The notes: generated by a model not told the origin, from the letters alone. 64,000 nucleotides of DNA from Streptomyces antimycoticus (GCF_005405925.1 NZ_BJHV01000001.1:6510001-6574000), one strand, 5' to 3'. Shown: positions 26,872-37,981, counted from the stretch's first letter. Program-made: numbers and translations.

Positions 26872-27591
26872 TCAGGCACGTCGTCGGCAGTTCAGATAGA
26901 GCTGGATCTCGGGTGGTACGTCCGTGCTGGCCGGGGCGTACGCGTGTGAGTCCTCCCCGGCGATCTCGAAGCCCGCTTCGCGTACGACCTGGCGCAGCTC
27001 GTCCCGCAGATATCCGGATACCCGGACCGAGTTGCCGAGGAACGGGATGGGGAAGTCGTCGATGTCCGCCTCCACCATGCCCAGCCCCAGCAGCCCCCCG
27101 GGTCTGAGCACCGCGTGCAGGGTCCGCAGTGCGTACGGGATCTCCGGGCGGGGCAGCAGCAGCAGCGTGAAGTAGCCGGCGACGCCGTCGAAGGGGCCGA
27201 GCTCCCGGGGGCCTCCCGGGCCGTACCGACCGCCCACCCGCAGATCGACGATGTCCACATGGTGGAAGGTGGCCTCCGGCACATTGTCCCGGGCCAGCTT
27301 GAGCATCCCGGGGGAGATGTCGATCCCGACCACCTCGTGCCCGGCGTCCACCAGCTGACGGGCCGTGGGCAGGCCCGTACCACAGCCGACGTCGAGCACC
27401 CGGGAGCCGGGCGGCAGCGATTCGGCCAGCCACTGGCCGGCCGCGATCTGGCCCTCCTTGTACGGAAAGGCCTCGTCATAGCGGTCGCTGATGGTGTCGA
27501 AGGCGTCCGCCTGACCGCTGCGGTCCAGTGCGAGGCGGTCGAAGTCCTCGTAGCCCTCGTAACCGTCCCTGCACGCGTCCTCACCGCTCAC
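26872..27591 (-). CDS. Class I SAM-dependent methyltransferase
   Basis: A 239-residue protein with a Rossmann-type methyltransferase fold: motif I VLDVGCGTGLPTAR near residue 70, acidic motif II VVGIDISPGM, then FDGVAGYFTLLLLPRP and LRPGGLLGLGMVE. The substrate is not apparent. GTG at 27591 has GGAGG upstream. It is 57 bp upstream of the SpoIIE-type gene in the same direction. Confidence 0.88.
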   Translation of the reverse strand: MSGEDACRDGYEGYEDFDRLALDRSGQADAFDTISDRYDEAFPYKEGQIAAGQWLAESLPPGSRVLDVGCGTGLPTARQLVDAGHEVVGIDISPGMLKLARDNVPEATFHHVDIVDLRVGGRYGPGGPRELGPFDGVAGYFTLLLLPRPEIPYALRTLHAVLRPGGLLGLGMVEADIDDFPIPFLGNSVRVSGYLRDELRQVVREAGFEIAGEDSHAYAPASTDVPPEIQLYLNCRRRA

Positions 27592-27724
27592 GACTCCGCC
27601 CCTCCTGTGACAATACGTCAGATCTTGCGCATCGCCCGTGACTTGCGCCGGCGTCTGGTGTCCCGCATGGGCAGTGTTCCGGACGACGATCCTACGTTTG
27701 AAACACTGGGACACGACAAGAGGT

Positions 27725-28426
27725 TCATGACCTCGAGTGTGCCGAGGTGTGCTTCTTGTCCGTACGGCCCCAGTCCGCCGGAAGGGCGGGCACGGACCAT
27801 GCGGGGTCGGGCCGCCAGTCCTCCCACCCGTCCCGGAACGGCGCTCCCCAGGACTCGATGGTCGCCACGGCCGCCCGGCCCGCGGTGCGGACCCGCTCCG
27901 CCTGCTCGGGGCCCATCAACCCGGCCCGCTGCGCCTGCGCGAACTCGTCCTCGTCCTTCCATTCCCAGCTGCGGTCGGGGTAGACCGCGATGTCCAGGAA
28001 GTGGTCCTCGGAGTCCACTCCGCGGGCCCGGCGGACCAGCGGCTCCTCCAGGTTCACGTACCAGTTCTTGAACTGCCAGCCCTGGTCCCAGAACAACCAG
28101 ACCGACCACGGCTCACCGGGCCGGGCCAGCTTCAGCACCCCGGTCCCGAACCACTGGGACAGCGCGGTGGTCCGCGGCTTGGTGTAGCGGGTGGACAGCG
28201 GCTCGTGGTGCACCGAGGTGCCGTCGGTGAGCTGCGGCTTGACACAGGGGGTGCCGGGGGCGAGCCAGACGGCGAGCAGCTCGGCGGTGTCCTCGACGAC
28301 GGTCACGGGACGGCAGATGTGGATGAGCTCGGAGGCGTTGGCCCGATAGCGCCACAGGATATGGTCACCCGGTGCCCACCGGGCGATGTCCGCCGTCCCC
28401 GTCGTCTCCGCGATGTCCGCTGTCAT
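27725..28426 (-). CDS. DUF402 family protein
   Basis: A 233-residue protein with the DUF402 core: WAPGDHILWRYRANASELIHICRPVTVVED, then PWSVWLFWDQGWQFKNWYVNLEEPLVRR and the acidic VDSEDHFLDIAVYPDRSWEWKDEDEF. These two blocks form the nucleotide/phosphate-binding site in DUF402 proteins such as FomD-like and Ntdp-type nucleotide phosphatases. Whether this member is a nucleoside di/triphosphatase is an inference. Confidence 0.88.
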   Translation of the reverse strand: MTADIAETTGTADIARWAPGDHILWRYRANASELIHICRPVTVVEDTAELLAVWLAPGTPCVKPQLTDGTSVHHEPLSTRYTKPRTTALSQWFGTGVLKLARPGEPWSVWLFWDQGWQFKNWYVNLEEPLVRRARGVDSEDHFLDIAVYPDRSWEWKDEDEFAQAQRAGLMGPEQAERVRTAGRAAVATIESWGAPFRDGWEDWRPDPAWSVPALPADWGRTDKKHTSAHSRS

Positions 28427-28494
28427 GAGCAGATCTTAGGTGCGCCGGGGCCGCGATGCCGTGACCTATGCCGCAACCGGTGGCCAACGCCCGG

Positions 28495-29913
28495 CTAAGG
28501 ATGCGTCATGCGCAGGACGTCGAGCGCCTCGTCGAGCTGCTCCACGGTCAGCAGCCCGCGCTCCACATAGCCGGACTCCAGCACCACCGCCCGGATGGTC
28601 TTGCGCTCCGCCAGCGACCGCTTGGCCACCTTCGCCGCCTCCTCGTAGCCGAGGTAGCGGTTGAGCGGGGTGACGACGGACGGCGAGGACTCGGCGTACT
28701 CCCGGGCCCGCTCGGCGTTGGCGGTGATCCCGTCGATGGTGCGGTCCGCGAGCAGCCGGGAGACATTGGTCAGCAGCCGGATCGACTCCAGCAGATTCTT
28801 GGCGATCACCGGGAGCATCACATTGAGCTCGAAGTTCCCGGCGGCCCCGGCCATGGCGACGGTGGTGTCATTGCCGGTGACCTGCGCCGCGACCATCAGC
28901 GTGGCCTCGGGGATCACCGGGTTGACCTTCCCCGGCATGATCGAGGAGCCGGGCTGCAGATCGGGCAGCGCGATCTCGGCGAGCCCGGTGCGGGGGCCCG
29001 ACGCCATCCAGCGCAGATCGTTGGAGATCTTGGTGAGGCCGACCGCGATCGTCCGCAGCTGCCCGGACGTCTCGACCAGCCCGTCCCGCGCGCCCTGCGC
29101 CTCGAAGTGGTCCCGGGCCTCGGTCAGCGGCAGCCCGGTGGCGCGGGCCAGCTCGGCGATGACGGCGGCGGCGAATCCGGGCGGGGTGTTGATCCCGGTG
29201 CCCACCGCCGTACCGCCCAGCGGCAGCTCGGCCAGCCGGGGGAGCGCGGCGCGCAGCCGCTCGATCCCGTACCGCACCTGGGCCGCGTAGCCGCCGAACT
29301 CCTGACCCAGGGTCACCGGAGTGGCGTCCATCAGATGGGTGCGCCCCGCCTTGACCACCTCGGCGAACTCGGCCGCCTTGCGCTCCAGCGCCTCCGCCAG
29401 ATGGGCCAGGGCCGGGATCAGATCGCGGGTGACGGCCGCGGTGGCCGCGATGTGGATCGACGAGGGGAAGACGTCGTTGGAGGACTGGCTGGCGTTCACA
29501 TGGTCGTTGGGGTGCACCGGGCGGCCCAGACGCTCGGTCGCCAGGGTGGCCAGCACCTCATTGGTGTTCATATTGGACGAGGTGCCGGAGCCGGTCTGGA
29601 AGACGTCCACCGGGAAGTGGTCGTCCCAGCGGCCCTCGGCGACCTGGGCCGCCACCTCCGCGATCGCCCCCGCGATGTCCTTGTCCACCACGCCCAGATC
29701 CGCGTTGACCAGGGCGGCCGCGCCCTTGATCCGGGCCAGCGCCTCGATATGCGCCCGCTCCAGCCGCTGCCCGCTGACGGGAAAGTTCTCCACCGCCCGC
29801 TGGGTCTGGGCGCGCCACTTGGCGTGCGCCGGGACCCTCACCTCTCCCATCGAGTCGTGCTCGATGCGGTAGCCCTCCTGGGGGCTGTCGTCGCGGTGGC
29901 TCTCGTCGGTCAT
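28495..29913 (-). CDS. fumC: Fumarate hydratase, class II
   Basis: A 472-residue fumarase/aspartase-family enzyme that hydrates fumarate to malate in the TCA cycle. Visible motifs are [37 protein letters not shown], the catalytic-His region [13 protein letters not shown], and the superfamily signature [15 protein letters not shown] at 29913 has GGAGGTG upstream. A class I fumarase is encoded 4.8 kb away, so the organism has both an iron-sulphur and an iron-independent enzyme. Confidence 0.96.
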   Translation of the reverse strand: MTDESHRDDSPQEGYRIEHDSMGEVRVPAHAKWRAQTQRAVENFPVSGQRLERAHIEALARIKGAAALVNADLGVVDKDIAGAIAEVAAQVAEGRWDDHFPVDVFQTGSGTSSNMNTNEVLATLATERLGRPVHPNDHVNASQSSNDVFPSSIHIAATAAVTRDLIPALAHLAEALERKAAEFAEVVKAGRTHLMDATPVTLGQEFGGYAAQVRYGIERLRAALPRLAELPLGGTAVGTGINTPPGFAAAVIAELARATGLPLTEARDHFEAQGARDGLVETSGQLRTIAVGLTKISNDLRWMASGPRTGLAEIALPDLQPGSSIMPGKVNPVIPEATLMVAAQVTGNDTTVAMAGAAGNFELNVMLPVIAKNLLESIRLLTNVSRLLADRTIDGITANAERAREYAESSPSVVTPLNRYLGYEEAAKVAKRSLAERKTIRAVVLESGYVERGLLTVEQLDEALDVLRMTHP

Positions 29914-29991
29914 GGGGACACCTCCGTCCAGCACAGCGTCATCACGCCAGCCCGTGTTCCCACGCCCGCCGTGCCGAACGGGTGAGCCCGG

Positions 29992-32406
29992 TCACCGTAC
30001 GGCCTCCGGCGCCCGCGGAGTCTCCACCTCGCCGGTGCGCTTGAGCTTCTGCCACGGCAGCAGGGCGCCGGTCGCCGCGGTGACACAGGAGTGCAGCAGC
30101 ACCAGATACATCAACTGGCGGTAGGCGATCTGCTGCAGCGGCAGTACGGCCAGAGCCCGGTAGTTCTCGCGGTCCAGCCGGAACGCGTACGCCGCCCCCA
30201 GCAGCTGCACCAGCAGCAGCGCGCCCCAGGCCAGCAGCGAGCGCACCGGGTCCAGGAAGATCACCCCGTACAGGGTGAAGAGGTCGATCAGCGGCGCGCA
30301 CAGCGGGGTGAGGATCTGGAAGAGCACCACCAGCGGCATCCCCACCCGGCCGAACCGCCCCGAGGGCCCCCGGTCGATCAGCGAGCGGCGGTGCTTCCAC
30401 AGCGCCTGCATGGTGCCGTAACTCCAGCGGTAGCGCTGCTTCCACAGCTGGCCGAGGGAGCTTGGCGCCTCGGTCCAGGCGCGGGCGTGCTCCTGGTAGA
30501 CCACCTGCCACCCGGCCCGGTGCAGGGCGATGGTGATGTCGGTGTCCTCGGCCAGGGTGTCCGCGCTCATGCCCCCGGCCTCCAGCAGTGCCCGGCGGCG
30601 GAAGGCGCCGATCGCGCCGGGGATGGTGGGCATGCAGCGCAGCAGGTCGTACATCCGCCGGTCGAGGTTGAAGCCCATCACGTACTCGATGTGCTGCCAG
30701 GCGCCGATCAGCTTGCCCCGGTTGCCCACCTTGGCGTTGCCCGCGACCGCGCCCACCCGCGAGTCGGCGAACGGGCGGACCAGCTCGCGGATGGTGGTGG
30801 GCTCGAAGACGGTGTCGCCGTCCATCATCACGATCAGCTCGTGGCTCGCATGGGCGATGCCCCGGTTGAGCGCGGCGGGCTTGCCCGCGTTGGCCTGGCG
30901 CAGCACTCGCACGTTGGGCAGCCCCATCGCCTCGGCGATATCGGCGGTGCCGTCGGTGGAGCCGTCGTCCACGACCAGGATCTCGATCGGGTGGGTGGAG
31001 GCGGACAGCGACCTCAGGGTGTTGGCGATGCACTCCTTCTCGTTGTACGCGGGCACGATCACGCTCACCGGATCGGTCACCTCCTGCACCCGGCTCCAGC
31101 GCCGCCGCTCCCGCGAGCGCCGGTGCCACCAGGCGAGGACCACCATCAGCAGCAGCCGCCCGATCACCGAGAAGCCCACCAGCCCCAGCAGCGCCATCAG
31201 CGCGGGCAGCGCGCTGTGGGTGAACGCGGCGGCCCAGATCAACGCCCGGCCCTCCCAGATCGGCAGGGTGTGGGCCGGGTGGTTGGCGCTGTGGGCGCCG
31301 AGCGCGCCGGTGACGGTGGTGAAGGAGTAGCCCTTCTTCCGCATCCGCTCGATGTACAGCCCGAGGGCCGTCACGGTCCGCGCGCGGTTGCCGCCCGCGT
31401 CGTGGAAGAGCACGGACGCGCCCTTCTTCTTCTCGGGGGTGGCGTTCTGGACGATCTCCTTGACCGGGGGCCGCTGCCAGTCCTCGCTGTCGGTGTCCAC
31501 GAACGCGCTGATGTAGCCCTTGGAGCCGATGTGCTGCTGCACCGGCCAGGTGCGGTCGTCCAGCGCGCGGACCTTGGAGGCGTACGGCGCGCGGAAGAGC
31601 GAACTGGTGATGCCCGCCGCCCCGGCCAGGGCCAGCTGGGACTGGGCCAGTTCGCGGTCCATGCGCGCCTTGTCCTGGTACGACAGGTCGACATGGGAGA
31701 AGGTGTGCACCCCGACCTCATGGCCCGCGGCCCGCATCCGGCGGACCAGCTCCGGATGGCGGACCACCATCTGGCCCAGCACGAAGAAGGTCCCCCGCAC
31801 CTTGTGGCGGCGCAGGACGTCCAGGATCTCCGGGGTCCAGCGGGGGTCCGGGCCGTCGTCGAAGGTCAGCGCGATGGTCTTGGACGGGATGGCGTGCTCG
31901 GTGGCCTTCCCCTTCCGGTCGAAGGTGATCACCGGCCCGCCCTTGCGCAGCCGGTCGGGGACGGTGCGCGAGGCGTGTGAGCGGTACACCCGGGCGTCGT
32001 TGCCGACCTCGGCGTGCAGATAGCCGTCCAGCAGCAGGGTGCACACCAGCGCGAGCAGGGTGGCGAGGGCGAGCACCATCCGGGTGCGGGTGCGGAGCTT
32101 TCGCAGCTTGACGGTACGGAGCTTGGGAGCGTGGCCGTCAGCTTTGAACAGCTTGGGGGTACGGAACCTGCCCGTGAACCGGAACCTGCCCGTGAACCGG
32201 AACCTGCCCGTGAACCGAGGCTTGCCCGTGAACCGGGGCTTGCCCGTGAACCGGGGCTTGCCCGTGAACCGGAGCCTGCCCGTGAGCCTCGCGGCGCGGC
32301 GCCCGGAGTCGGTCAGCCGGAACACCGTGCGGGGCGCACCGTCCTGACGGGGCGCGGGGGGTCGGCGGCGGGGCCGCGGCAGCCTCGGCGGTCTGCCGCC
32401 GCTCAT
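29992..32406 (-). CDS. Bifunctional NodB-type polysaccharide deacetylase and family-2 glycosyltransferase (MatB-like)
   Basis: An 804-residue membrane protein. A cytosolic basic N-terminus with a repeated FTGxxR motif precedes a TM helix (VLALATLLALVCTLLLDGYL). An extracellular NodB deacetylase domain follows (TIALTFDDGPDPRWTPEIL near residue 180, GHEVGVHTFSHVDLS, LFRAPYA), then TM segments, a cytosolic GT2 domain (PVSVIVPAYNEKE near 448, VDDGSTDGT, MDGDTVFEP, LAEDTDIT, QRYRWSYG), and C-terminal TM helices. This matches processive beta-(1,4)-GlcNAc polymer synthases and resembles the Streptomyces MatB poly-N-acetylglucosamine protein. ATG overlaps the upstream gene stop by four bases. Confidence 0.9.
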   Translation of the reverse strand: MSGGRPPRLPRPRRRPPAPRQDGAPRTVFRLTDSGRRAARLTGRLRFTGKPRFTGKPRFTGKPRFTGRFRFTGRFRFTGRFRTPKLFKADGHAPKLRTVKLRKLRTRTRMVLALATLLALVCTLLLDGYLHAEVGNDARVYRSHASRTVPDRLRKGGPVITFDRKGKATEHAIPSKTIALTFDDGPDPRWTPEILDVLRRHKVRGTFFVLGQMVVRHPELVRRMRAAGHEVGVHTFSHVDLSYQDKARMDRELAQSQLALAGAAGITSSLFRAPYASKVRALDDRTWPVQQHIGSKGYISAFVDTDSEDWQRPPVKEIVQNATPEKKKGASVLFHDAGGNRARTVTALGLYIERMRKKGYSFTTVTGALGAHSANHPAHTLPIWEGRALIWAAAFTHSALPALMALLGLVGFSVIGRLLLMVVLAWWHRRSRERRRWSRVQEVTDPVSVIVPAYNEKECIANTLRSLSASTHPIEILVVDDGSTDGTADIAEAMGLPNVRVLRQANAGKPAALNRGIAHASHELIVMMDGDTVFEPTTIRELVRPFADSRVGAVAGNAKVGNRGKLIGAWQHIEYVMGFNLDRRMYDLLRCMPTIPGAIGAFRRRALLEAGGMSADTLAEDTDITIALHRAGWQVVYQEHARAWTEAPSSLGQLWKQRYRWSYGTMQALWKHRRSLIDRGPSGRFGRVGMPLVVLFQILTPLCAPLIDLFTLYGVIFLDPVRSLLAWGALLLVQLLGAAYAFRLDRENYRALAVLPLQQIAYRQLMYLVLLHSCVTAATGALLPWQKLKRTGEVETPRAPEAVR
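32167..32290 (-). repeat. 18-bp coding tandem repeat, about seven copies
   Basis: Copies of cctgcccgtgaaccggaa and close variants begin every 18 bases from 32167. They encode the hexapeptide FTGK/R-P/F-R in the cytosolic N-terminus of the polysaccharide synthase. The unit keeps the frame. The repeated peptide is strongly basic and close to the membrane. Confidence 0.9.
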
Positions 32407-33267
32407 GACTCCTCGCCCTCGGCCTCGGGGGCGTCCGGCGCACCGGCCGGGTTGCCGCCGCCGGCGGGCCCCTGGGGGCCCTTCGGGGGCTTGGGCGTGT
32501 TGGCCTGCGGGGGCTTCTGGGTCTGGGGCTTCTGGGGGGACTTGGTGTGGCCGGGCTTCGTGGTGCGGCCGGGGCCTGCGGGTGGCCGGAGCCCTTGGCC
32601 GGTGGCTTGGCGGTGGCGGGGTGCTTCTTCGGCGGGGTGTGCGACGCGTCCACGGGGTGCTTGGCGGGCGGGTGGGCGGCCGGATGCGAGGGCGCGTGGG
32701 TGTGCTTGCCGTGCTTGGCGGGCCGGTGCGCCTCGGCGGACTCGCGGGTGCCGGGGCCGGGGTGCGCGGGGGAATGCCGCGGCGCCGCGCGGCGGGCCCT
32801 GGGCGGGGCGGGCTGTGGGGGCGCGGGCCGCGGCCGGGTGGTGATGGGGGCAGGGCCACGGGCTCCCGGGCGGCCTGGGGCTGCGGGCGCTCGGAGTCGT
32901 GCCGGTGGCGCTGGTGCTGACGGTGGGTCGGGGCGTACGCGTACTCCTGCGCGTCGTCGTGCCGCTCATGCGACTCGGAGGGTCCCGAACGCCCCTTTGG
33001 GGTGTGCTTCGGCTGCCGGCCGAACGCCTCGGTGGAGACGGGATGCCCGGGGATCAGCGTCTGCGGCGCGAACGGCGTACCGCCCGCGTAGCCCAGCCCC
33101 AGGACCGCCGAATAGCCGAGGCAGGCGGCCCCCGCGACTACGCCCACATGTCGTACCAGTCGGCCACGGCGCCCGGAGAGGTCCACGAACACGGGCCCCT
33201 TCCGGGCCACGTCAGCGCGGAGGGGACGCGAAGGCGCGCGCTCGGCCACATCTGACTGAGGATCCAT
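32403..33267 (-). pseudogene. Membrane-anchored Pro/His/Lys-rich protein (MatA-like position), two frameshifts as read
   Basis: The reconstructed gene is ~288 codons from ATG 33267. After a cytosolic stretch (KGPVFVDLSGRRGRLVRH) comes one TM helix (VGVVAGAACLGYSAVLGLGY) and a long extracytoplasmic region rich in Pro, His and Lys. The frame breaks at the g-run 32846-32850 and again at gggg 32571-32574. Restoring one base at each gives a continuous chain through HRPAKHGKHTHAPSHPAAH to the acidic end APDAPEAEGEES, whose stop overlaps the synthase ATG. It is probably a wall-spanning partner of the polysaccharide synthase; no enzymatic domain is seen. Confidence 0.7.
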
Positions 33268-33433
33268 ACGGAAGAGGCTAATGCAGAAAATACGACATGC
33301 GACATATAAGTCAAACATGCGGTGTGTCATAGTTCAGTAGGCTTCACCGAATATGCGAGGTTTGGCGAGGAGAACGGCACGGGCGGCGCAGCCCCCGGCG
33401 CCTCGTACCGGACCGCAAGAAGGAGCCAGAGCC

Positions 33434-34528
33434 ATGAGGGCCAGCCCCCGCATGAGCGGAATCGCCGTGGCCGGCGCGGTGGTCTGCGCCACCATCGCCG
33501 TATGGGCGGGACACCACAAGCAGTCGCCCGAGCCGCACGCCGCGCCCTCACCGCCGCAGGCGTCGCAGCCTCCCGCGACGCGGCCACCCGCGGAGTTCGT
33601 GCCGTACGTCAACGCCTGGTCGGACTCGGGGTACGACATGGCCGCCGCGGCCGCGCGCGGGGTCAAGGAGTTCACCCTGGGCTTCGTCGTCGCGGGCGAC
33701 GGCTGCGTCCCGGTGTGGGACGGCGGCACCTCGCTCGACGACGAGGCGCTGGAGGCCCGGGTCGAGGGCGTCCGCCGGGCGGGCGGTGACGTACGGATCT
33801 CCTTCGGCGGCGCCGAGGGCACCGAGCTCGCCACCGTCTGCACCGACGTCCCCGAACTCGCCTCCGCCTACGCCGAGGTGATCGAGCGCTACCAGGCGCA
33901 CCGGATCGACTTCGATCTCGAGGGCGAGGCGCTCGCCAACACCGAGGCCGCCGCCCGCCGCGCCCAGGCGCTCGCGCTGATCCAGCGCACCCACGAGGGC
34001 CTGAACATCTCCTTCACCCTGCCCGCGATGCCCGACGGGCTGACCGCCGAGAGCGTCGCCCAGTTGGAGGCCGCCAAACAGGAGGGGGTCATCCTCTCGA
34101 CCGTCAACATCATGGCGATGAACTACAGCGGGGACCATACGGGCGACATGGGCGACTACGCCGTCCAGGCGGCCACCGCCGCACAGGCCCGGATCCGCGA
34201 GGTGCTCGGCATGTCGGACGCCGCCGCCTGGAAGGTGCTCGCCGTGACACCGATGATCGGGGTCAACGACGTCACCGGCGAGACCTTCACGCTGGAGGAC
34301 GCCTCCGGGCTGGCGCGGTTCGCCGCGGACAAGGGGATCGGACGGCTGTCGATGTGGTCCGCCGAACGTGACCAGCCGTGCACCCCGGAAATGACCGAGT
34401 CGGCCACCCCGACCGCCCCCACGGCCGGTGCCGGGGGCCCCGAGACGGCCGAGAACGTCGTCCCGAACACCCGCTGCAGCGGCGTCATCCAACGCCCCGG
34501 CGCCTTCGAAGCGGCACTGAGAGGCTGA
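33434..34528 (+). CDS. Secreted GH18-like (chitinase-fold) protein
   Basis: A 364-residue exported protein. An N-terminal signal sequence (MSGIAVAGAVVCATIAVWAG) is followed by a short Pro linker and a GH18 TIM barrel: FVPYVNAWSDSGYDM, FTLGFVVAGDGCVPVWDGG, VRISFGGAEGTELA, the catalytic HRIDFDLEGEAL (last Glu of D-x-D-x-E), STVNIMAMNYSGDHTG and a terminal LSMWSAERDQPC. This subgroup is seen as 'chitinase-like' in actinobacteria and lacks carbohydrate-binding modules. It is divergent from the MatAB-like pair, which suggests processing of a GlcNAc polymer (inference). Confidence 0.85.
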   Translation: MRASPRMSGIAVAGAVVCATIAVWAGHHKQSPEPHAAPSPPQASQPPATRPPAEFVPYVNAWSDSGYDMAAAAARGVKEFTLGFVVAGDGCVPVWDGGTSLDDEALEARVEGVRRAGGDVRISFGGAEGTELATVCTDVPELASAYAEVIERYQAHRIDFDLEGEALANTEAAARRAQALALIQRTHEGLNISFTLPAMPDGLTAESVAQLEAAKQEGVILSTVNIMAMNYSGDHTGDMGDYAVQAATAAQARIREVLGMSDAAAWKVLAVTPMIGVNDVTGETFTLEDASGLARFAADKGIGRLSMWSAERDQPCTPEMTESATPTAPTAGAGGPETAENVVPNTRCSGVIQRPGAFEAALRG

Positions 34529-34539
34529 CCGACCCAGCT

Positions 34540-34599
34540 CGTCCGGCGTTTGAGGACAGCCGGTCCCGGCAATTCCAGCCCGTCCGGCGTTTGAGGACA
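34540..34599. repeat. Two copies of a Streptomyces intergenic repeat
   Basis: The 19-mer cgtccggcgtttgaggaca occurs at 34540-34558 and 34581-34599 after the GH18-like gene. It is followed by a GGGGCGGAGCCCC-type palindrome at ~34629-34642. These pieces resemble short intergenic elements found scattered in many Streptomyces genomes. Confidence 0.7.
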
Positions 34600-34658
34600 A
34601 GGTCCGTCCCGGGCCGGACGGGGACCCAGGGGCGGAGCCCCCGGGATGGGACGGGTAA

Positions 34659-34692
34659 GGGCGGCGGGGGCGCATCCACGCCCCCGCCGCCC
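34659..34692. terminator. Bidirectional terminator
   Basis: Perfect 14-bp G/C arms 34659-34672 and 34679-34692 with a 6-nt loop lie between the convergent GH18-like and fumarase genes. Confidence 0.85.
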
Positions 34693-34701
34693 CCAAAGGC
34701 G

Positions 34702-36405
<1,704 letters not shown>

Positions 36406-36565
36406 CGCGGCCATTCCTCACTCGACAGGGCTTCGGCTGACTTCGTCGACAGCGCGTCCATAAGCGTAGAACGGGGCGGCGGAACGGGACCTGTGAGGTA
36501 GGGCTCAGTAGCGGGCGCGGGGAGGGGTAGGGGAAGGATCAGGGATCCGTCAGGGATCGTCCCCT

Positions 36566-36585
36566 AGTCGCGATAGATCGCGACT
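36566..36585 (+). promoter_or_regulatory. Operator palindrome at the promoter of a leaderless gene
   Basis: Perfect arms agtcgcgat and atcgcgact with a 2-bp spacer. It lies between a weak -35 and a -10-like TACCCT (36589-36594). The latter is seven bases from GTG 36601, so transcription probably starts at or next to the start codon. A repressor bound here would block RNA polymerase. Confidence 0.6.
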
Positions 36586-36600
36586 GGATACCCTGAGTCC

Positions 36601-37344
36601 GTGGATGAGCAGCAGCCCGTGCCCCTGACCAAATCCGCCCCCGCACCCGCCCCGGCAGCCCCCGCGGCCGCCTCGGCTCCGGCCCCGGCTCCGACTCCGA
36701 CTCCGGCCCCGGCATCGACCCCGGCGTCCGCGCCCGTCGCGGAGGGGGAGCTCCGCGCGTCCGACGCGGACCGCGACCGGATCGCGGACATCCTGCGGGA
36801 GGCGCTCGCCGAGGGGCGGCTCCAGCCCGAGGAGCACGCCGAGCGGATCGACGCGGTCTATCGCGCCAAGACCCTCGGCGCGCTGGAGCCCCTGGTGCGC
36901 GATCTGCCCGTCGCCCCCGCCCGCGGCGCCGGGCCGGCGTCGGCGCACGACGCGGAGCCGGACTGGGCGCGCACCGTGCCCGAGTCGGAGAACCTGGTGG
37001 CGGTCTTCGGCGGTTCGACGCGCAAGGGCCGCTGGCGGGTCAGGCGCCGTACGAACGCCCTGGCGGTCTTCGGCGGCGTCGAGATCGATCTGACCGAGGC
37101 GGTCTTCGAGCACCGGGAGATCGTCATCAATGTCGTGGCCGCCTTCGGCGGGGTGGACATCAAGGTCCCGGAGAACGTCTCGCTGCGCGGCTCGGGCGCG
37201 GGCATCCTCGGCGGCTTCGACGTCCGGACGTACGAGGCGCAGGACCCCGACGCACCGGTGATCCACGTCACCGGGTTCGCGGTCTTCGGCGGTGTCGAGG
37301 CCAAGCCCAAGCGAGGGAAGCGGCTGAAGAACCTGCGGGCATAA
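36601..37344 (+). CDS. DUF1707 domain protein with C-terminal beta (LiaF-like) domain
   Basis: A 247-residue protein. An Ala/Pro-rich start (residues 10-45) leads to a DUF1707 helical domain, LRASDADRDRIADILREALAEGRLQPEEHAERIDAVYRAKT (~51-95). The C-terminal ~110 residues are repeated short strands ending AVFGG (VAVFGG, LAVFGG, VAAFGG, FAVFGG) as in LiaF/DUF2154-type beta-helix domains that sense envelope stress. No TM helix is seen. GTG 36601 has no SD and is probably leaderless. Confidence 0.87.
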   Translation: MDEQQPVPLTKSAPAPAPAAPAAASAPAPAPTPTPAPASTPASAPVAEGELRASDADRDRIADILREALAEGRLQPEEHAERIDAVYRAKTLGALEPLVRDLPVAPARGAGPASAHDAEPDWARTVPESENLVAVFGGSTRKGRWRVRRRTNALAVFGGVEIDLTEAVFEHREIVINVVAAFGGVDIKVPENVSLRGSGAGILGGFDVRTYEAQDPDAPVIHVTGFAVFGGVEAKPKRGKRLKNLRA

Positions 37345-37523
37345 GCCCTGAAGAACGAGCATGCGCGGGGGAAGTTCCGGGTGGGACAACGGTGTGCATA
37401 AGCGCGCGCACAGCGGGTAAGGCTTGGTGCATCGTCTCTCGTACGGCTGATGGGGGTGCTCACGGGGCCGTACACCTCGAGGCGGGCAAGGGTGACCACC
37501 GGAGCCGTCGTCAGGAGTAGACC

Positions 37524-37880
37524 GTGCTGCAACCGCATCAGCCCCTGCTGGAAGCCGCCGTGCCCCCGCAGCGCGTCCCCGCGCGGGATCAGGCCGGCCC
37601 CTGGCACTCGGAGGCGGTGTGCCGACGGGACGAGGCCGGGCTGTTCTTCGCTCCTTCCAAGGAGCCCACGGCTGCCAGGCTGTCGCGGGAAGAGGCCGCC
37701 AAGCGCGTCTGTGCGCGCTGCCCGGTCATGGTCGAGTGCCGGGAGCACGCACTGCTGCAGCCCGAGCCGTACGGCGTGTGGGGCGGGCTGACCGCGGCCG
37801 AGCGCCGGGTCGTGCTGGCCCGCCGCCGGCGCCGGGAGGCGGAGCTGCAGCGCGCGGTGCGGGTCGCCGCCGCGGGCTGA
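37524..37880 (+). CDS. WhiB-like (Wbl) iron-sulphur transcription factor
   Basis: A 118-residue Wbl protein. Cluster ligands are C33, C63, C66 and C72 (VCRRDEAGLFF...RVCARCPVMVEC), the family C-x29-C-x2-C-x5-C spacing. The GVWGG turn is at 84-88, followed by a basic C-terminal helix (RRVVLARRRRREAELQRA) that binds DNA. Wbl proteins bind the principal sigma factor and control development or stress. The particular paralogue cannot be assigned with certainty. Confidence 0.93.
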   Translation: MLQPHQPLLEAAVPPQRVPARDQAGPWHSEAVCRRDEAGLFFAPSKEPTAARLSREEAAKRVCARCPVMVECREHALLQPEPYGVWGGLTAAERRVVLARRRRREAELQRAVRVAAAG

Positions 37881-37894
37881 ACTCTTCGGGACCT

Positions 37895-37928
37895 GGGCCG
37901 GGACCCGCCGGGAGGCGGGACCCGGCCC
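37895..37928. terminator. Terminator between wbl and glpX
   Basis: 15-bp arms with one mismatch around a 4-nt loop (37895-37909 with 37914-37928), between convergent genes. Confidence 0.78.
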
Positions 37929-37935
37929 TTGTCAT

Positions 37936-37981
37936 GTGCCGTCTGCGTTACGTGCCGTCTGCGTGATGTGCCGTCGCGCGC
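37936..37981. repeat. 16-bp tandem repeat next to the glpX stop
   Basis: Copies of gtgccgtctgcgt start at 37936, 37952 and (truncated) 37968 and end at the glpX stop codon. Confidence 0.75.
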
